This document shows, in pieces, positions 27,005 to 35,478 of a DNA stretch of 64,000 bases. How positions within the stretch are numbered: the first letter of the stretch is position 1; every line of letters begins with the position of its first letter. The stretch spans positions 191,001 to 255,000 of the forward strand of contig CAMXCT020006632.1 of NCBI GenBank assembly GCA_947184155.2. The letters are read 5' to 3'. The notes below the pieces were generated by a model. The model searched no databases. It was not told the DNA's origin and saw only the letters and a program-made list of their open reading frames with translations. This stretch comes from Cladocopium goreaui. Its lineage: Eukaryota > Sar > Dinophyceae > Suessiales > Symbiodiniaceae. The position numbers and the translations under genes are program-made.

Positions 27005-28657
27005 GGTGGCAATTTGGGACGTTTAATTAGTATATCTGACATTGACGGATTATGAATTAAACTAACCTCATTGCTGACTTTTGCTGACCAGGCTGCAGCA
27101 ACGTAGCTGAGGCCGTTGGCTGGTTTTGGCTGTGGCTTGCCATTGAGCAGGCCAGACGACTAGTGCTTTGCCAGGTGGCTAGTGGAAGGCAACCTGTTTG
27201 GCAGCGCAGCACTATGGAGTTGGCTTCTGATTCATGAGACTTTGAATGATTGCTCTCTGCTGAGCAGGAACTATGCGCTCGAAGCCCAGCACTTGCCGAC
27301 CAGAATTCAAGCAAGAGCAGCCCATTTCAGTATGTGCACTAGATTGGATAGGCGGAGGCCTTTTTGAGCACAGACCACCAGCCACAGCACATCGAGGGAT
27401 CTATATAGAAAGATGATGAAAGATGTAGTGATGTGATGTGATAGTCTGTGGCAGTGGCTGGTGTCAAACAAAGTCAACGTTGAAGCCTGGTTGGGCCAAG
27501 GTGCTATGTCGGTGGATGGCTGGAACTGAATTCCATTCCAGAGTTTGGAACAGATGCGCAAGCCACTCAAGCCTTCTGCCACAGGGGTAAGATCAGCACC
27601 GTTTCATTTGGTGATGAAGAACAAAAAGTACAGTGTTTGAATGCAAAACGATTCTCCTGATCCTGATGATGATGATGATGATGAGGATGAGGATGAGGAG
27701 GAGGAGGAATTCATCCTTGCATCACCATATGACTACTACTGTTTCTTCATGTCAAGCACCATCAGTGGACGATCAGCGCAGCCGGATGTTTTCAGGTATC
27801 TGTACCTGAATCGCTCGGGGAACGGGCAGGAAGCCTTGAGAACTGACATTGCTGCCAGCACCTCAAGTTCAATATCTCAAGATAGTTCACTTCGAGAGCA
27901 ACATGATTGGCAGATTCAGATTCGGGATGATATGGCGTTGAAGATTGTAGCCATAAGAGCCAAGGACACTGTGTCATTGTTGGTTCATTTGGTTCATTTT
28001 GGTTCCATTTGTTCTGGACTCTCAGGAATTGCCAGTGCCAGAGTCGCTGCTGGCAAACGGCAACTCTTGCGATGCTGGTGGTGGGGCACCGCTAGCTGCA
28101 GAATTGTGACGAACAAAAAGTGAAATCACAGCCACATACAGCCATCAAGTGAGGCAGAGGCAACAGAACACTCACGGCATTCAGTGGAGAGACAGCTTTT
28201 TGTTGACTGTCATAGGTTAGAATATGTTGAGATTTGGCAATGTTGTGCAAAGAGTGTTTGTTTGACACCGCAGCTTTTAACATATCAAACATCACAGACG
28301 GTACTCGGAGAAATACATGTAAAGCCGCCCAAAGTTAATCATAGCCGGTGAATGGGTGTGCAAGGCTTGGGACTGAGTGCAAGGTCTCAATGCAAAGGTT
28401 GTTGCATGTTGAGTACTTTGTTGAGTCTGATTTCAAAGACTGGGACAGAGAAGAAAGAAGTGGTCAGATGACGGTCAGAGTCTGCATTTTCAGAGTTCTT
28501 GGTTTGCTGAGGATACCTTCCGACGAGTCCAGAGAGTAGGATCTATTCCAATCCAACTGCGCTTGCTGGCCCCTGAGAGACTGGCTTGTAAGTATGCAAA
28601 GCGGAGGTTTGTGCCTGACCACATAGCTCGGCATTCCAGGGAACCGTACATCAATTT
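27005..28657. other. Unassigned region with an acidic-repeat open frame
   Basis: An open + frame at 27641-28123 (160 codons) begins with a GAT/GAG run encoding about 19 Asp/Glu. The remainder has no recognised motif. It could be a second acidic exon of the gene suggested at 26903, or simple sequence. Confidence 0.3.
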
Positions 28658-28737
28658 AATGCCTGCCATGTGTAATTACAAGTTCTGAAAGAGACCGAAT
28701 GCCTGCCATGTGTAATTACAAGTTCTGAAAGAGACCG
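28658..28737. repeat. Exact 40-bp tandem duplication
   Basis: The 40-bp sequence at 28658-28697 is repeated base for base at 28698-28737, which suggests a recent duplication. Its length is four times ten, in line with the period-10 duplications elsewhere in the window. Confidence 0.95.
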
Positions 28738-28846
28738 GCTCAGGGTAAGCGGCCCCTTTTGAAAAGCCTTCAGAGTCCGAAGCTTAGTTCTATGCAATCT
28801 GCTTGGACGTTGCAGATACATTCAGATTTTTAATGATTTTTAGGGA

Positions 28847-29038
28847 TTGGTGGAATCGTACCCAGATTCGGCATTGCTGGACAATTCAAACGTTGCCTAC
28901 TGCGGCCCAGACAATGGCGAGCCAGTAGTTTTCCAGCGCAGCCCTTGTCGTTTTGCCCTCAGCCGTGGTTCACGGGCCTATGTCAAGCGGGTGTCCCAGA
29001 ATGAGGGTCGATACCTTAAAGTTCATTGGTTTTGCTGA
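28847..29038 (+). CDS. Possible exon(s), unknown protein
   Basis: Open + frame of 63 codons with varied, non-repetitive amino-acid content, including CGPDNGEPVVFQRSPCRF and SRGSRAYVKRVSQNEGRY. It follows an AG|G acceptor near 28843 and ends at a stop at 29036-29038. I do not recognise the family. The composition looks like real coding sequence more than most neighbouring frames do, but without a homologue or transcript this is tentative. Confidence 0.3.
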   Translation: MVESYPDSALLDNSNVAYCGPDNGEPVVFQRSPCRFALSRGSRAYVKRVSQNEGRYLKVHWFC

Positions 29039-29162
29039 CATATCTGACATGGGTATAGCTGGATATAGCCATGATATAGCCATGATATAGTTGGATCATT
29101 TTTTGTTTTGATCAGCACAGTTCACGAAGGAAATTGGGTCCCCAAGATTCAGATCAGCTCAG

Positions 29163-29255
29163 GTAGCGTTGCTTTGGCTGTGGGAGGAGGGCTCAGCCTG
29201 AGCGTGGCGTCCTTGGAGCATCTTGAAATCGGCGTTTCAACAGATGTTATGCACA
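29163..29255 (+). CDS. Possible exon, unknown protein
   Basis: After a CAG|G acceptor the + frame reads GSVALAVGGGLSLSVASLEH and continues for another ten or so residues. It is Gly/Ser/Leu-rich and could be a packed strand or helix. It may belong to the same gene as the 28847 segment, about 130 bp upstream. Unrecognised. Confidence 0.25.
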
Positions 29256-29490
29256 AGATCAAGAACAAACTACAAAAATGATCTAGAAATCGTCAAAGGT
29301 CATCAAACATGCAGTTTTCAAAACGTGCATTTTGAGATTTGTGACCAGGCATTTACATTGAATTGGCTTGGACGAAAGAGTCGACGCCCACAACGAAGCA
29401 TTACGAGGCCAACAACCCTCGAATGGAAAGGCAAAAGCCTGTGATTCTGATTTTGTGTGTCAAAAAAACAGATCCCGATCTTGCAAACTG

Positions 29491-29551
29491 TTCATTTGGT
29501 TTCATTTGGTGTCATTTGGTTTCATTTGGTGTCATTTGGTTTCATTTGGTC
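29491..29551. repeat. Decamer repeat (TTTCATTTGG/TGTCATTTGG), about 6 copies
   Basis: Six 10-bp units alternating at one base, lying about 95 bp upstream of retroelement 1. Confidence 0.9.
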
Positions 29552-29643
29552 AGTGGCATTTGATTGGTCAGTGGCATTTGATCAATTCCTGCAATAATTT
29601 GTAATTATTGGTATATCTATGTATTATAATATCATATGATACA

Positions 29644-29766
29644 TACCCATGCATTGAGTTTGGCAGGCTTGGGTGTGCATGTATCCTCTTTAAGTGTTTC
29701 AATGAATGCTATCATTTTGGCTCAAGTAAACTTGAACCAAAATAGCATTCATTGCTGTTTTCTTTC
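29644..29766 (+). repeat. Left split direct repeat A1 with spliced-leader-like palindrome
   Basis: Outer left repeat of element 1. Positions 29701-29753 form a long imperfect palindrome: left arm 29701-29727, right arm 29730-29753, two-base spacer. The left arm contains TCATTTTGGCTCAAG (29712-29726), one base different from the last 15 nt of the dinoflagellate spliced leader. It reads in the sense of the element and lies about 55 nt upstream of ORF1. Similarity to A2 ends sharply after 29766. Confidence 0.9.
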
Positions 29767-29773
29767 TTGGTCT

Positions 29774-29794
29774 TGGTAAGGGGTGACCTTTCCA
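29774..29794 (+). repeat. GGYGA-loop hairpin 1 (loop GGTGA, non-coding)
   Basis: Stem TGGTAAGG/CCTTTCCA with 7 of 8 pairs. It lies between A1 and ORF1. Confidence 0.8.
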
Positions 29795-30676
29795 GACCTT
29801 GATTGGGTGGTTCAAACTATCTACAAGGGGCGACCTTGTATGCAGCGCAAACTCCCAGGAATCGATATCCCGGCAGCCACTGAGGCGAAGATCCTTCATG
29901 CTGCTGCTTTCCTGGAGTTCAAGAGCCACGTGGAAAGGCTGGCGCGGGAGGGCTCTGATGCTGCAGCATACACATGCTGGATGCATGGTATTGAAGTGTT
30001 GCATTCCCCCTACGTCATCACGACTGGGACAGATTCAGAACTTTTGCCCCCTCTGCCGAAGCTACCCTGTTGCCTTGATGACTGCCAGCGTTGCGCAGCT
30101 CATGTGGGGGGGTTCAAGTTCCCGTGGCTCGGCTTGTGGAACAGCCGTGGCGTTGTGTTGCCCGACGATGTGGCGCCTGCGGATGCTTGGGCGTACTACT
30201 ACCAGCACCAGGACCCAATGGACCTACTGCTGGTCGCCGCCTACAGGAAGCTCAAAGTGGCCGCTGACATCGTGCCCCAGGATCTCTACGGGCTGCAGCT
30301 CAGGTGCTCAGCGGGCGACGCTGGGCAACTGGGCTTGGGGGAGCTGTTCGATCAATGGAGGAGCTGGCTCAGATGCACAGGCCCTCACGAGCTCTTGCCG
30401 GTCTTCCTCGAGCCGCGGCATTTCCCCAGAGCACCTAGGGGGCGACCCTGGGTGGCCTGGGGGAGAGAAGGCGCCAGGGCACATCGAGCGCTATGTGGAT
30501 GGCTGGAATGCCAGGATGCAGGCATGCTTCAGCTGGGCACCGCCTGCACAGAGTGCGGAGATCCCACCAGGCGCGTGTGCTGGGCATGCTGCGTCGGGAT
30601 GTGTAGCGATTGCTTCACCTGGCGCGAGCCATGCAGCACTTGTGGAGGACGTAAGAAGATGTTTGCTGCAGGTTGA
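29783..30676 (+). CDS. Element 1 ORF1, cysteine-rich protein of unknown function
   Basis: Frame open from 29780. The first ATG is 29840; a GTG at 29783 is the only earlier start-like codon. Up to 297 residues with Trp/Tyr-rich middle parts and a C-terminal Cys cluster in CxxC pairs (CTECGDPTRRVCWACCVGMC followed by CSDC- and CSTC-type pairs). This suggests one or two zinc-binding sites of RING or B-box-like spacing, but I cannot name the family. The stop is 4 nt before the ATG of the recombinase frame at 30681, so the two may be translated from one transcript. Two GGYGA hairpins lie in the reading frame (29822 and 30432), both as GGG CGA codons. A nucleic-acid-binding accessory role is plausible but unproven. 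The 601-codon frame that overlaps it in another phase is a shadow up to 30680. Confidence 0.7.
   Translation: MTFPDLDWVVQTIYKGRPCMQRKLPGIDIPAATEAKILHAAAFLEFKSHVERLAREGSDAAAYTCWMHGIEVLHSPYVITTGTDSELLPPLPKLPCCLDDCQRCAAHVGGFKFPWLGLWNSRGVVLPDDVAPADAWAYYYQHQDPMDLLLVAAYRKLKVAADIVPQDLYGLQLRCSAGDAGQLGLGELFDQWRSWLRCTGPHELLPVFLEPRHFPRAPRGRPWVAWGREGARAHRALCGWLECQDAGMLQLGTACTECGDPTRRVCWACCVGMCSDCFTWREPCSTCGGRKKMFAAG
29822..29840 (+). repeat. GGYGA-loop hairpin 2 (loop GGCGA, coding)
   Basis: Perfect 7-bp stem TACAAGG/CCTTGTA. Read in ORF1 as Lys-Gly-Arg-Pro; T at the variable loop base would give UGA. Confidence 0.9.
30432..30454 (+). repeat. GGYGA-loop hairpin 3 (loop GGCGA, coding)
   Basis: 9-bp stem CACCTAGGG/CCCTGGGTG with one G-T pair. 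Read in ORF1 as Arg-Gly-Arg-Pro; T in the loop would give UGA. Confidence 0.9.
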
Positions 30677-30815
30677 TTTTATGACAGAGGAGGCACCTCT
30701 GAAGTCACCGCAGCATCTTTTTGCTCTCCGCACCTTAGCAATCTTGTTAGGGTGCAGCGCCATGGCATCAGGCGGCAAAGGCTACTATGCAGCGCAAGCG
30801 GCAGCCTCGTCCTCG

Positions 30816-30832
30816 TCAGGGGGTGACCCTGA
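30816..30832 (+). repeat. GGYGA-loop hairpin 4 (loop GGTGA, coding)
   Basis: Perfect 6-bp stem TCAGGG/CCCTGA. Read as Gly-Gly-Asp-Pro, a phase in which T is harmless. Confidence 0.85.
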
Positions 30833-31354
30833 ACCGGGATGGAGAGCAGCCGACTCCTTGATGATGATAGCTGCACAGCGGGCGCGTCAATGGAGGGAGA
30901 ATGAAGGCCTCCTGGACGACAACGACTTCGCCTATGCCTACACCGACTACGATCAAGTCGTTGGACTAGCTGGCCATCACGTAGCGGATGACTGGCTGCA
31001 GACAAGAGCAAGGGTGGAAGAGCACCTCCTTGCTGCTGGGGCCAAAGTCGTGGAGGACAACCCCAAGGGTTCCGTCACTCTGCGCCCTGTGCGCAAGACA
31101 ATCTACAAGAAAAAGCCCAAGGCCGTCAACGTCACCAAGAACCTGGATGAGGCCGTCCAAAAGCGGGTGAACGGCTTGGTGTCGATGTTTGTCGGAATGG
31201 GCGCATACAAACCAGCTGGCATCTTGACAGATACCCTCAAGGCCGAATGGAAACAAACGTGCAAGAGGATCGCCGAGAAGAAGGTGAAGGACGCTGAGAA
31301 GGCGACCATTGACCGAGTGGTCAACACCTGGTTGGAGCTGAGGGCCTTCTTGGA

Positions 31355-31374
31355 GAGTCGGGGGCGACCCGCTC
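31355..31374 (+). repeat. GGYGA-loop hairpin 5 (loop GGCGA, coding)
   Basis: Stem CGGG/CCCG continued by GAG/CTC across one bulged T. Read as Arg-Gly-Arg-Pro; T in the loop would give UGA. Confidence 0.75.
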
Positions 31375-31584
31375 CTCCTGGAATGGTCGACCTGGATCAG
31401 TTCCTCAACCATACCCAGGCGCCAGCACGAGCACTCCAAGCCTTGAAGTGGATGAACAAGAATGCCGACCAAGACATGGAGCTGGGAAACTTGCAAGTGC
31501 CTACAACACCCAGGGCGACTGGGCAGCGTGGGCAAGCACCAGTGGTGGAGCCGCCATTAGTGCAGGCCTTGGAGGACCACAGAG

Positions 31585-33687
31585 TTGCACGCGGTCGGCG
31601 ATGAGAGGTGGTCAGTTCTTCTGGCTCCTTGGATCATGTCGTTTGGCTGTTTGAGGTATGCGCACATCGCGCGGTCAGAACCTCGGCGCCTCACCGCTGC
31701 ATTCCTCCATTGCAGGTGCCCTAAGGGAAAACAAAAGCATGCCCGCGAAGGTTTCGACTTTGCGGTGCCGGCCACATTCGCCAACGGCTTCTTTTGGGCC
31801 AAGGAAGTGCTGGAGGCATACAGGACGCTGGCACCAGCAAGGCAGAGACTTGCAGGCCTCTGTTTTTCGGACGAAGGGCGCCCATGGACGATCCTAGAAG
31901 TGCAAGAGACGATGCAATAGGAAATGTCCGTGTTCCTCGACAATCCAGAAGACCTGACCACCTACAGCTGGAGGAGGCTTGCACCCACGGTGGCCCAGTT
32001 GTTAGGATGCAGGCCTGAAGAAATGGCAGCCCTGGGTGACTGGCAAAATAAGAGTGAGCAACCAGAGGTGGGGGCAATGGCATTTCACTATTCTTCGGCA
32101 AAATACGCCGCGTCGGTCAAGGTGAAATCCCTGATCTGGGGCGCTACGGCCAAGCTCGCTAGCAACCTGCTGTGGGAGGCAATCCCGCAGGCAGAGCTAG
32201 ATGCAGCCCGAGCTCATGGCCTGACTGAAGCCGACAGGTTGCTGCGACAAGACCGCCAACCTATCTGGGCCTCTGCACACAGCTTCCAGGACGTGAAGAA
32301 GAGGCTCAAGTTGTCACAGCAGTTCGTTGAAGCGGCACAGCAAGCCCGGCAAGAGGCCGAAGCCGCACCGGCACCTCAGATGCCTGATCAACTCAATGGC
32401 AAGGTGCTGACGGCCACTTTGAAGAATGGTAAGGCCATTTGCCCGGAGTTCCAGACGAACGAGTGCCCGAATCCGGCAGACTCCTGCCCCTTCGGAGTGC
32501 ACTTGTGTGCCATCCTACAAAAGTCAGGACGGGCATGTGGTGGCAAGCACGGCGCAGGCGTCTGCAACATCAAGCGGGCGGTGTTGGCCGCAACAGCAGT
32601 GCCAGCGGCACCCAAGCCATCGGCCACCTTGGTGCCGGCAGCCGTGGGGGAGAAGGCCACTTTTGGCCGGAAGAGAACCGCGGCGAGCGGTGCCACTGAC
32701 GACGAGATGGCCGAGGTGATGCGCACAGCTGTCAGGAAAGCCCGAGGTCAGGCTGCACCCAAGACTCCGCCTAAGGCGCCAGCCATTGCAGCCCCCAAGA
32801 CACCTCCGAAGGCTGCCGCTGCTACACCCAAGCCACCGGCCACAGCTGCGCAGTCCAGGGCTACAACCACAACGCCGAAGCGCTTGGCCGCTCCTGGGAA
32901 GCCACAGATCAAGGCCATGCCAAAGAAAGGCCGTGGCAAAGCAGCAGGAGACACCTTGGATCTCCACTTGGAGCGGTTGGGTGTGGGCTCAGGGACAGCC
33001 CAAGCCCCGACTTGCATCTGGACATCCCGGAAGGGTGGTGGCATCTACCTGGCAGGACTTCCAATGAGGCAGACGGTGGACAAGTTCCCCAAGACAGCGT
33101 TGCAGATCTGCTGCTTCCCGAATGGCCCTGAGAGCCGGGGGGGGGTGACCCTCCCGGGAGCTCAGTTGATGACCTTCGCGGCGGCATACAGCCAGGAACG
33201 CAACGAACAGTGGACAGACGTGTGGCCGGCCGTCAAGAACACTGTTTGGCACGGCGACAACGTCGTGGTGCACTGTATCAAGGGGCGACACCGGGGTGCT
33301 TTCTTAGGCATCCTTTGCCGGGCATTGCTGGCCGGTGAGTCCATTGAGGATGCCAACCACTACGTGGAGAGCCGCAGGGATACAGAGCTGAACAAGGTCA
33401 TTCGCGACCAAGGCATGCGGAAGTGGCTGCACAAGACCTTCCAGGACACCGCGGTGGGAACACAGCACCCTGAGCCGCAGGGATATGCAGCTACGGAGAG
33501 GTCCAGCACCCATGTCACGGTCGAGGACGGCATCACCTTGTGCCAGCATAAGCAGGCCGATGGGAAGGCGAAGCGCCTGGTGAACCCATACATGTCCACG
33601 GACGTCTTTGAAGCTCTGGCATGGGAGCGCCCCTGGTGTGACCAGTGCCTCCGTCGAGCGCCAGCGTCATGGTGGCCGCCTGCCTAA
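31585..33687 (+). pseudogene. Element 1 YR catalytic domain fused to zinc finger and phosphatase-like domain
   Basis: One frame broken by TAG at 31918-31920. Before the stop lies the first catalytic-Arg box (CLRYAHIARSEPRRL, Arg codon 31654). After it comes TYSWRRLAPT (31963 on), equivalent to HxxR with Tyr for His, then GDW and the likely nucleophile in FHYSSAKYA (Tyr codon 32089). Numbering residues from the ATG at 31924: a Cys/His zinc finger spans 173-214 (C173, C181, C188, H193, C195, C205, H209, C214), a Pro/Ala/Lys linker about 225-330, and a domain at about 355-490 with HCIKGRHRG, the CX5R signature of cysteine phosphatases (C451, R457). I know of no phosphatase on a YR retrotransposon. 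An RNA or protein phosphatase role is inference from that signature alone. Confidence 0.7.
33135..33157 (+). repeat. GGYGA-loop hairpin 6 (loop GGTGA, coding)
   Basis: 9-bp GC-rich stem with one G-T pair. Read as Gly-Val-Thr, so T is harmless. Confidence 0.8.
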
Positions 33688-34206
33688 GCTGCCCAAGCCG
33701 AATTTTTGGCCTTTGCGCTGATCAGCAGCACTGGCCCGTTCCGGCCATGGAGAGCCGAATTCATCAGCTCGGGGCTTGGATAAGAGCTTCAATCCAGCCT
33801 GCATGACCGCCCCCAGCAGTAACATCATGTGCGAGAGGAAAATAGTAGAGCCAGGTGACTTTCAGTAGGGTGCCCACTGAGCAAGTGCCGTGCTCTCATG
33901 TTTTTCGTTGTGTTTTCAAGTTTTTCCTTTCATGACAACGCACAAGACCGTCTGGGAGGGGGACCTCAGATAGTCCAGTGTACCACAGCTCTGTGGCGGC
34001 ATGAAGGTGATGTCATGTGAGGTCGCAACATAGCTGTGCGTTGTACACATGTCCAGATTTCACACCAGTGTATGTCAGGGTTCAGTTATTTCATGCCACG
34101 CCAGGCTGTTCCAGCACAACGCACGGGGGAGACCCGAGGCGCAGTTTTCAGTCAAAGGGAGGGGATCCCTGGGCCTTAGCTAGAGGGGTGTCCTCGAGAA
34201 TAGGCC
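33688..34206 (+). other. Internal non-coding spacer of element 1
   Basis: No credible coding. The motif ACAACGCAC occurs twice (near 33936 and 34115), each time followed by a G-rich hairpin-like stretch. It separates the ORF1-YR module from the Gag-RT module and may hold a 3' end, a splice acceptor or a second promoter, none of which can be shown from sequence. Confidence 0.5.
34180..34198 (+). repeat. Variant hairpin with GGTGT loop
   Basis: Stem CTAGAGG/CCTCGAG with 6 of 7 pairs and loop GGTGT, 8 nt upstream of the Gag-like ATG at 34207. Probably a diverged member of the GGYGA family. Confidence 0.5.
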
Positions 34207-35402
34207 ATGGAGACTGATAAAGTCCCACTGGAAAAGGGTTCCCCGGAGGAAATCCTAAGGAAGTTGGGTGACAACTTCTCGTTGGATGATGGGGTAATTA
34301 CAGCCCTGCTCCGGCTGGGCGTCGAAAGTTTGCAAGAGTTTCGTTTCCTCTGGGCATCGGAGCAAGCCATTGAGCCCTGGGTTGCTAAGCTGGGCCTGGG
34401 GGATAAGGCACTGCTGATGACGGCTCGAGTCCGCAGAGCATGGGCCGCAGTGGGACTCTACTATCGTCAGGTGGAGCAGGATCGATCCAAGATTGCACTG
34501 TCGGACTTGGACACCATGCTTGGGGAGACCGAGCTGCGCGACACCAAGCAGCAGTTTTGGAGACGCTACAAGATGCGCTTCCCCCCAGAGATCCACCCAG
34601 CAGACACCACCATCTCCAGAGTCGCCAGAGAGATGCAGAAGCGCATGCTTTGCGTGTACAACATATGGAGAGTGAAAACCCTTCAATTCCAGCTCACTAC
34701 ATCGCAGAAGAAGCGCAAACTCAGCGAAGGACTGTTCTTGGAAGATGGCGACGATGAGGAGGTGGTCACCCATGATGTTGACAACTACCTGGACAGGTTG
34801 TTCACCCTGATGTTGGCTTATGCCATGGCAGGGTGCTCTGGGGTGACCGGAGCACCAGATGCCGCGCAAGAGCTCAACTTAGGAGCCGATACAGTCAAGT
34901 TAACGTCCCCATGGACATCGTCTACAAGTACTACTTCAGAGCCAAGCGCAGTGTGGCAGGTCTGCCCACCTCACAGCGCATGCAATGGCTCCAGGCCAAA
35001 GATGTGGAGGAACGTAGTGAGTGGGTGTCCAAATTTCGTGAGTCTACGATGAGCCTGGGACAGGTGATCAGCGAGATCTACACGTCCAGGGACGCACATT
35101 GGTCTGCACCAGGGCCCGCTACCCCGGACAGGAAGAATGCAGCCCCCACTGCAGCCTCTACTGCAAGTCCATCTAAGGTGCCGCCAAGCACATCACCCTT
35201 GAAGTTGGGCAAACCGATCAATGGCAAACCCGTGGCGACGGCAATGAAGGATGGTACCAAACTTTGCCCGCAATTTCAACGCGGAGGCTGTAAGGCCAAA
35301 CCATGTCCTCAAGGAGCCCATCGATGCGGAGCAGTTATCAGAAAAGATCGGGTATGTGGAGCGTTCAACCACGGTGCAGCCAATTGCACTGGTAAGCGTT
35401 GA
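34207..35402 (+). pseudogene. Element 1 Gag-like zinc-finger protein (one frameshift)
   Basis: Two overlapping frames (34207-35052 and 34833-35402) together make one Gag-like protein of about 398 residues. The switch fits a single missing base near 34892, where ...LGADTV must join VNVPMDIVYKYYFRAKR. The N-terminal part is helical and charged; a linker of Pro/Ala/Ser precedes a C-terminal zinc finger (LCPQFQRGGCKAKPCPQGAH, then RCG, a VCG turn and NHGAANC). That finger is clearly homologous to the one on the recombinase ORF. Stop UGA at 35400-35402, in the same frame as the following methyltransferase-like ORF, so the two were probably one Gag-Pol frame: CGA to UGA is a single C-to-T change. 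A capsid or RNA-binding role is inferred from position and finger type. Confidence 0.7.
34832..34856 (+). repeat. GGYGA-loop hairpin 7 (loop GGTGA, coding)
   Basis: Longest stem of the set: GGTGCTCTGG/CCGGAGCACC, 10 pairs with one G-T. Read as Gly-Val-Thr. Confidence 0.9.
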
Positions 35403-35453
35403 CACGCCCCAGAAGAGGAGGCGGCTGCCTCTTTTGGGTCAGATGAGCTAGAG

Positions 35454-35478
35454 CCGCAAGAGGGGCGACCTCTTATGG
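35454..35478 (+). repeat. GGYGA-loop hairpin 8 (loop GGCGA, coding)
   Basis: Stem AAGAGG/CCTCTT, extended outward by three further pairs. Read as Glu-Gly-Arg-Pro in the open stretch between the Gag UGA and the next ATG, which lies in its 3' arm; T in the loop would give UGA. Confidence 0.9.

Larger units (their letters stand above)
30681..31604 (+). pseudogene. Element 1 tyrosine recombinase, N-terminal part (frame-shifted)
   Basis: Starts at the ATG 4 nt after ORF1. The first third is low-complexity and charged. From about 31280 to 31500 it reads like the helical core-binding (SAM-like) domain of tyrosine recombinases, with AKTIDRVVNTWLELRAFLES-type helices and ARALQALKWMNK. The frame must shift by +1 near 31590: an extra C between the Val-Ala and Ala-Val-Gly-Asp codons restores homology in the next frame, which carries the catalytic domain. 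A sequence error, a decayed copy and recoding cannot be told apart here; decay is simplest. Hairpins at 30816 and 31355 lie in frame. Confidence 0.75.

Noticed and set aside
29799..30680. First half of the 601-codon frame as a separate protein
   Set aside because: Overlaps ORF1 in another phase; the ORF1 phase has the Cys-cluster protein and the stop-avoiding hairpins, so this part is a shadow.
33271..33294. GGGGCGACAC in the phosphatase motif as a twelfth hairpin
   Set aside because: The core is similar, but the flanks do not pair; it is explained by the codons for KGRHRG.
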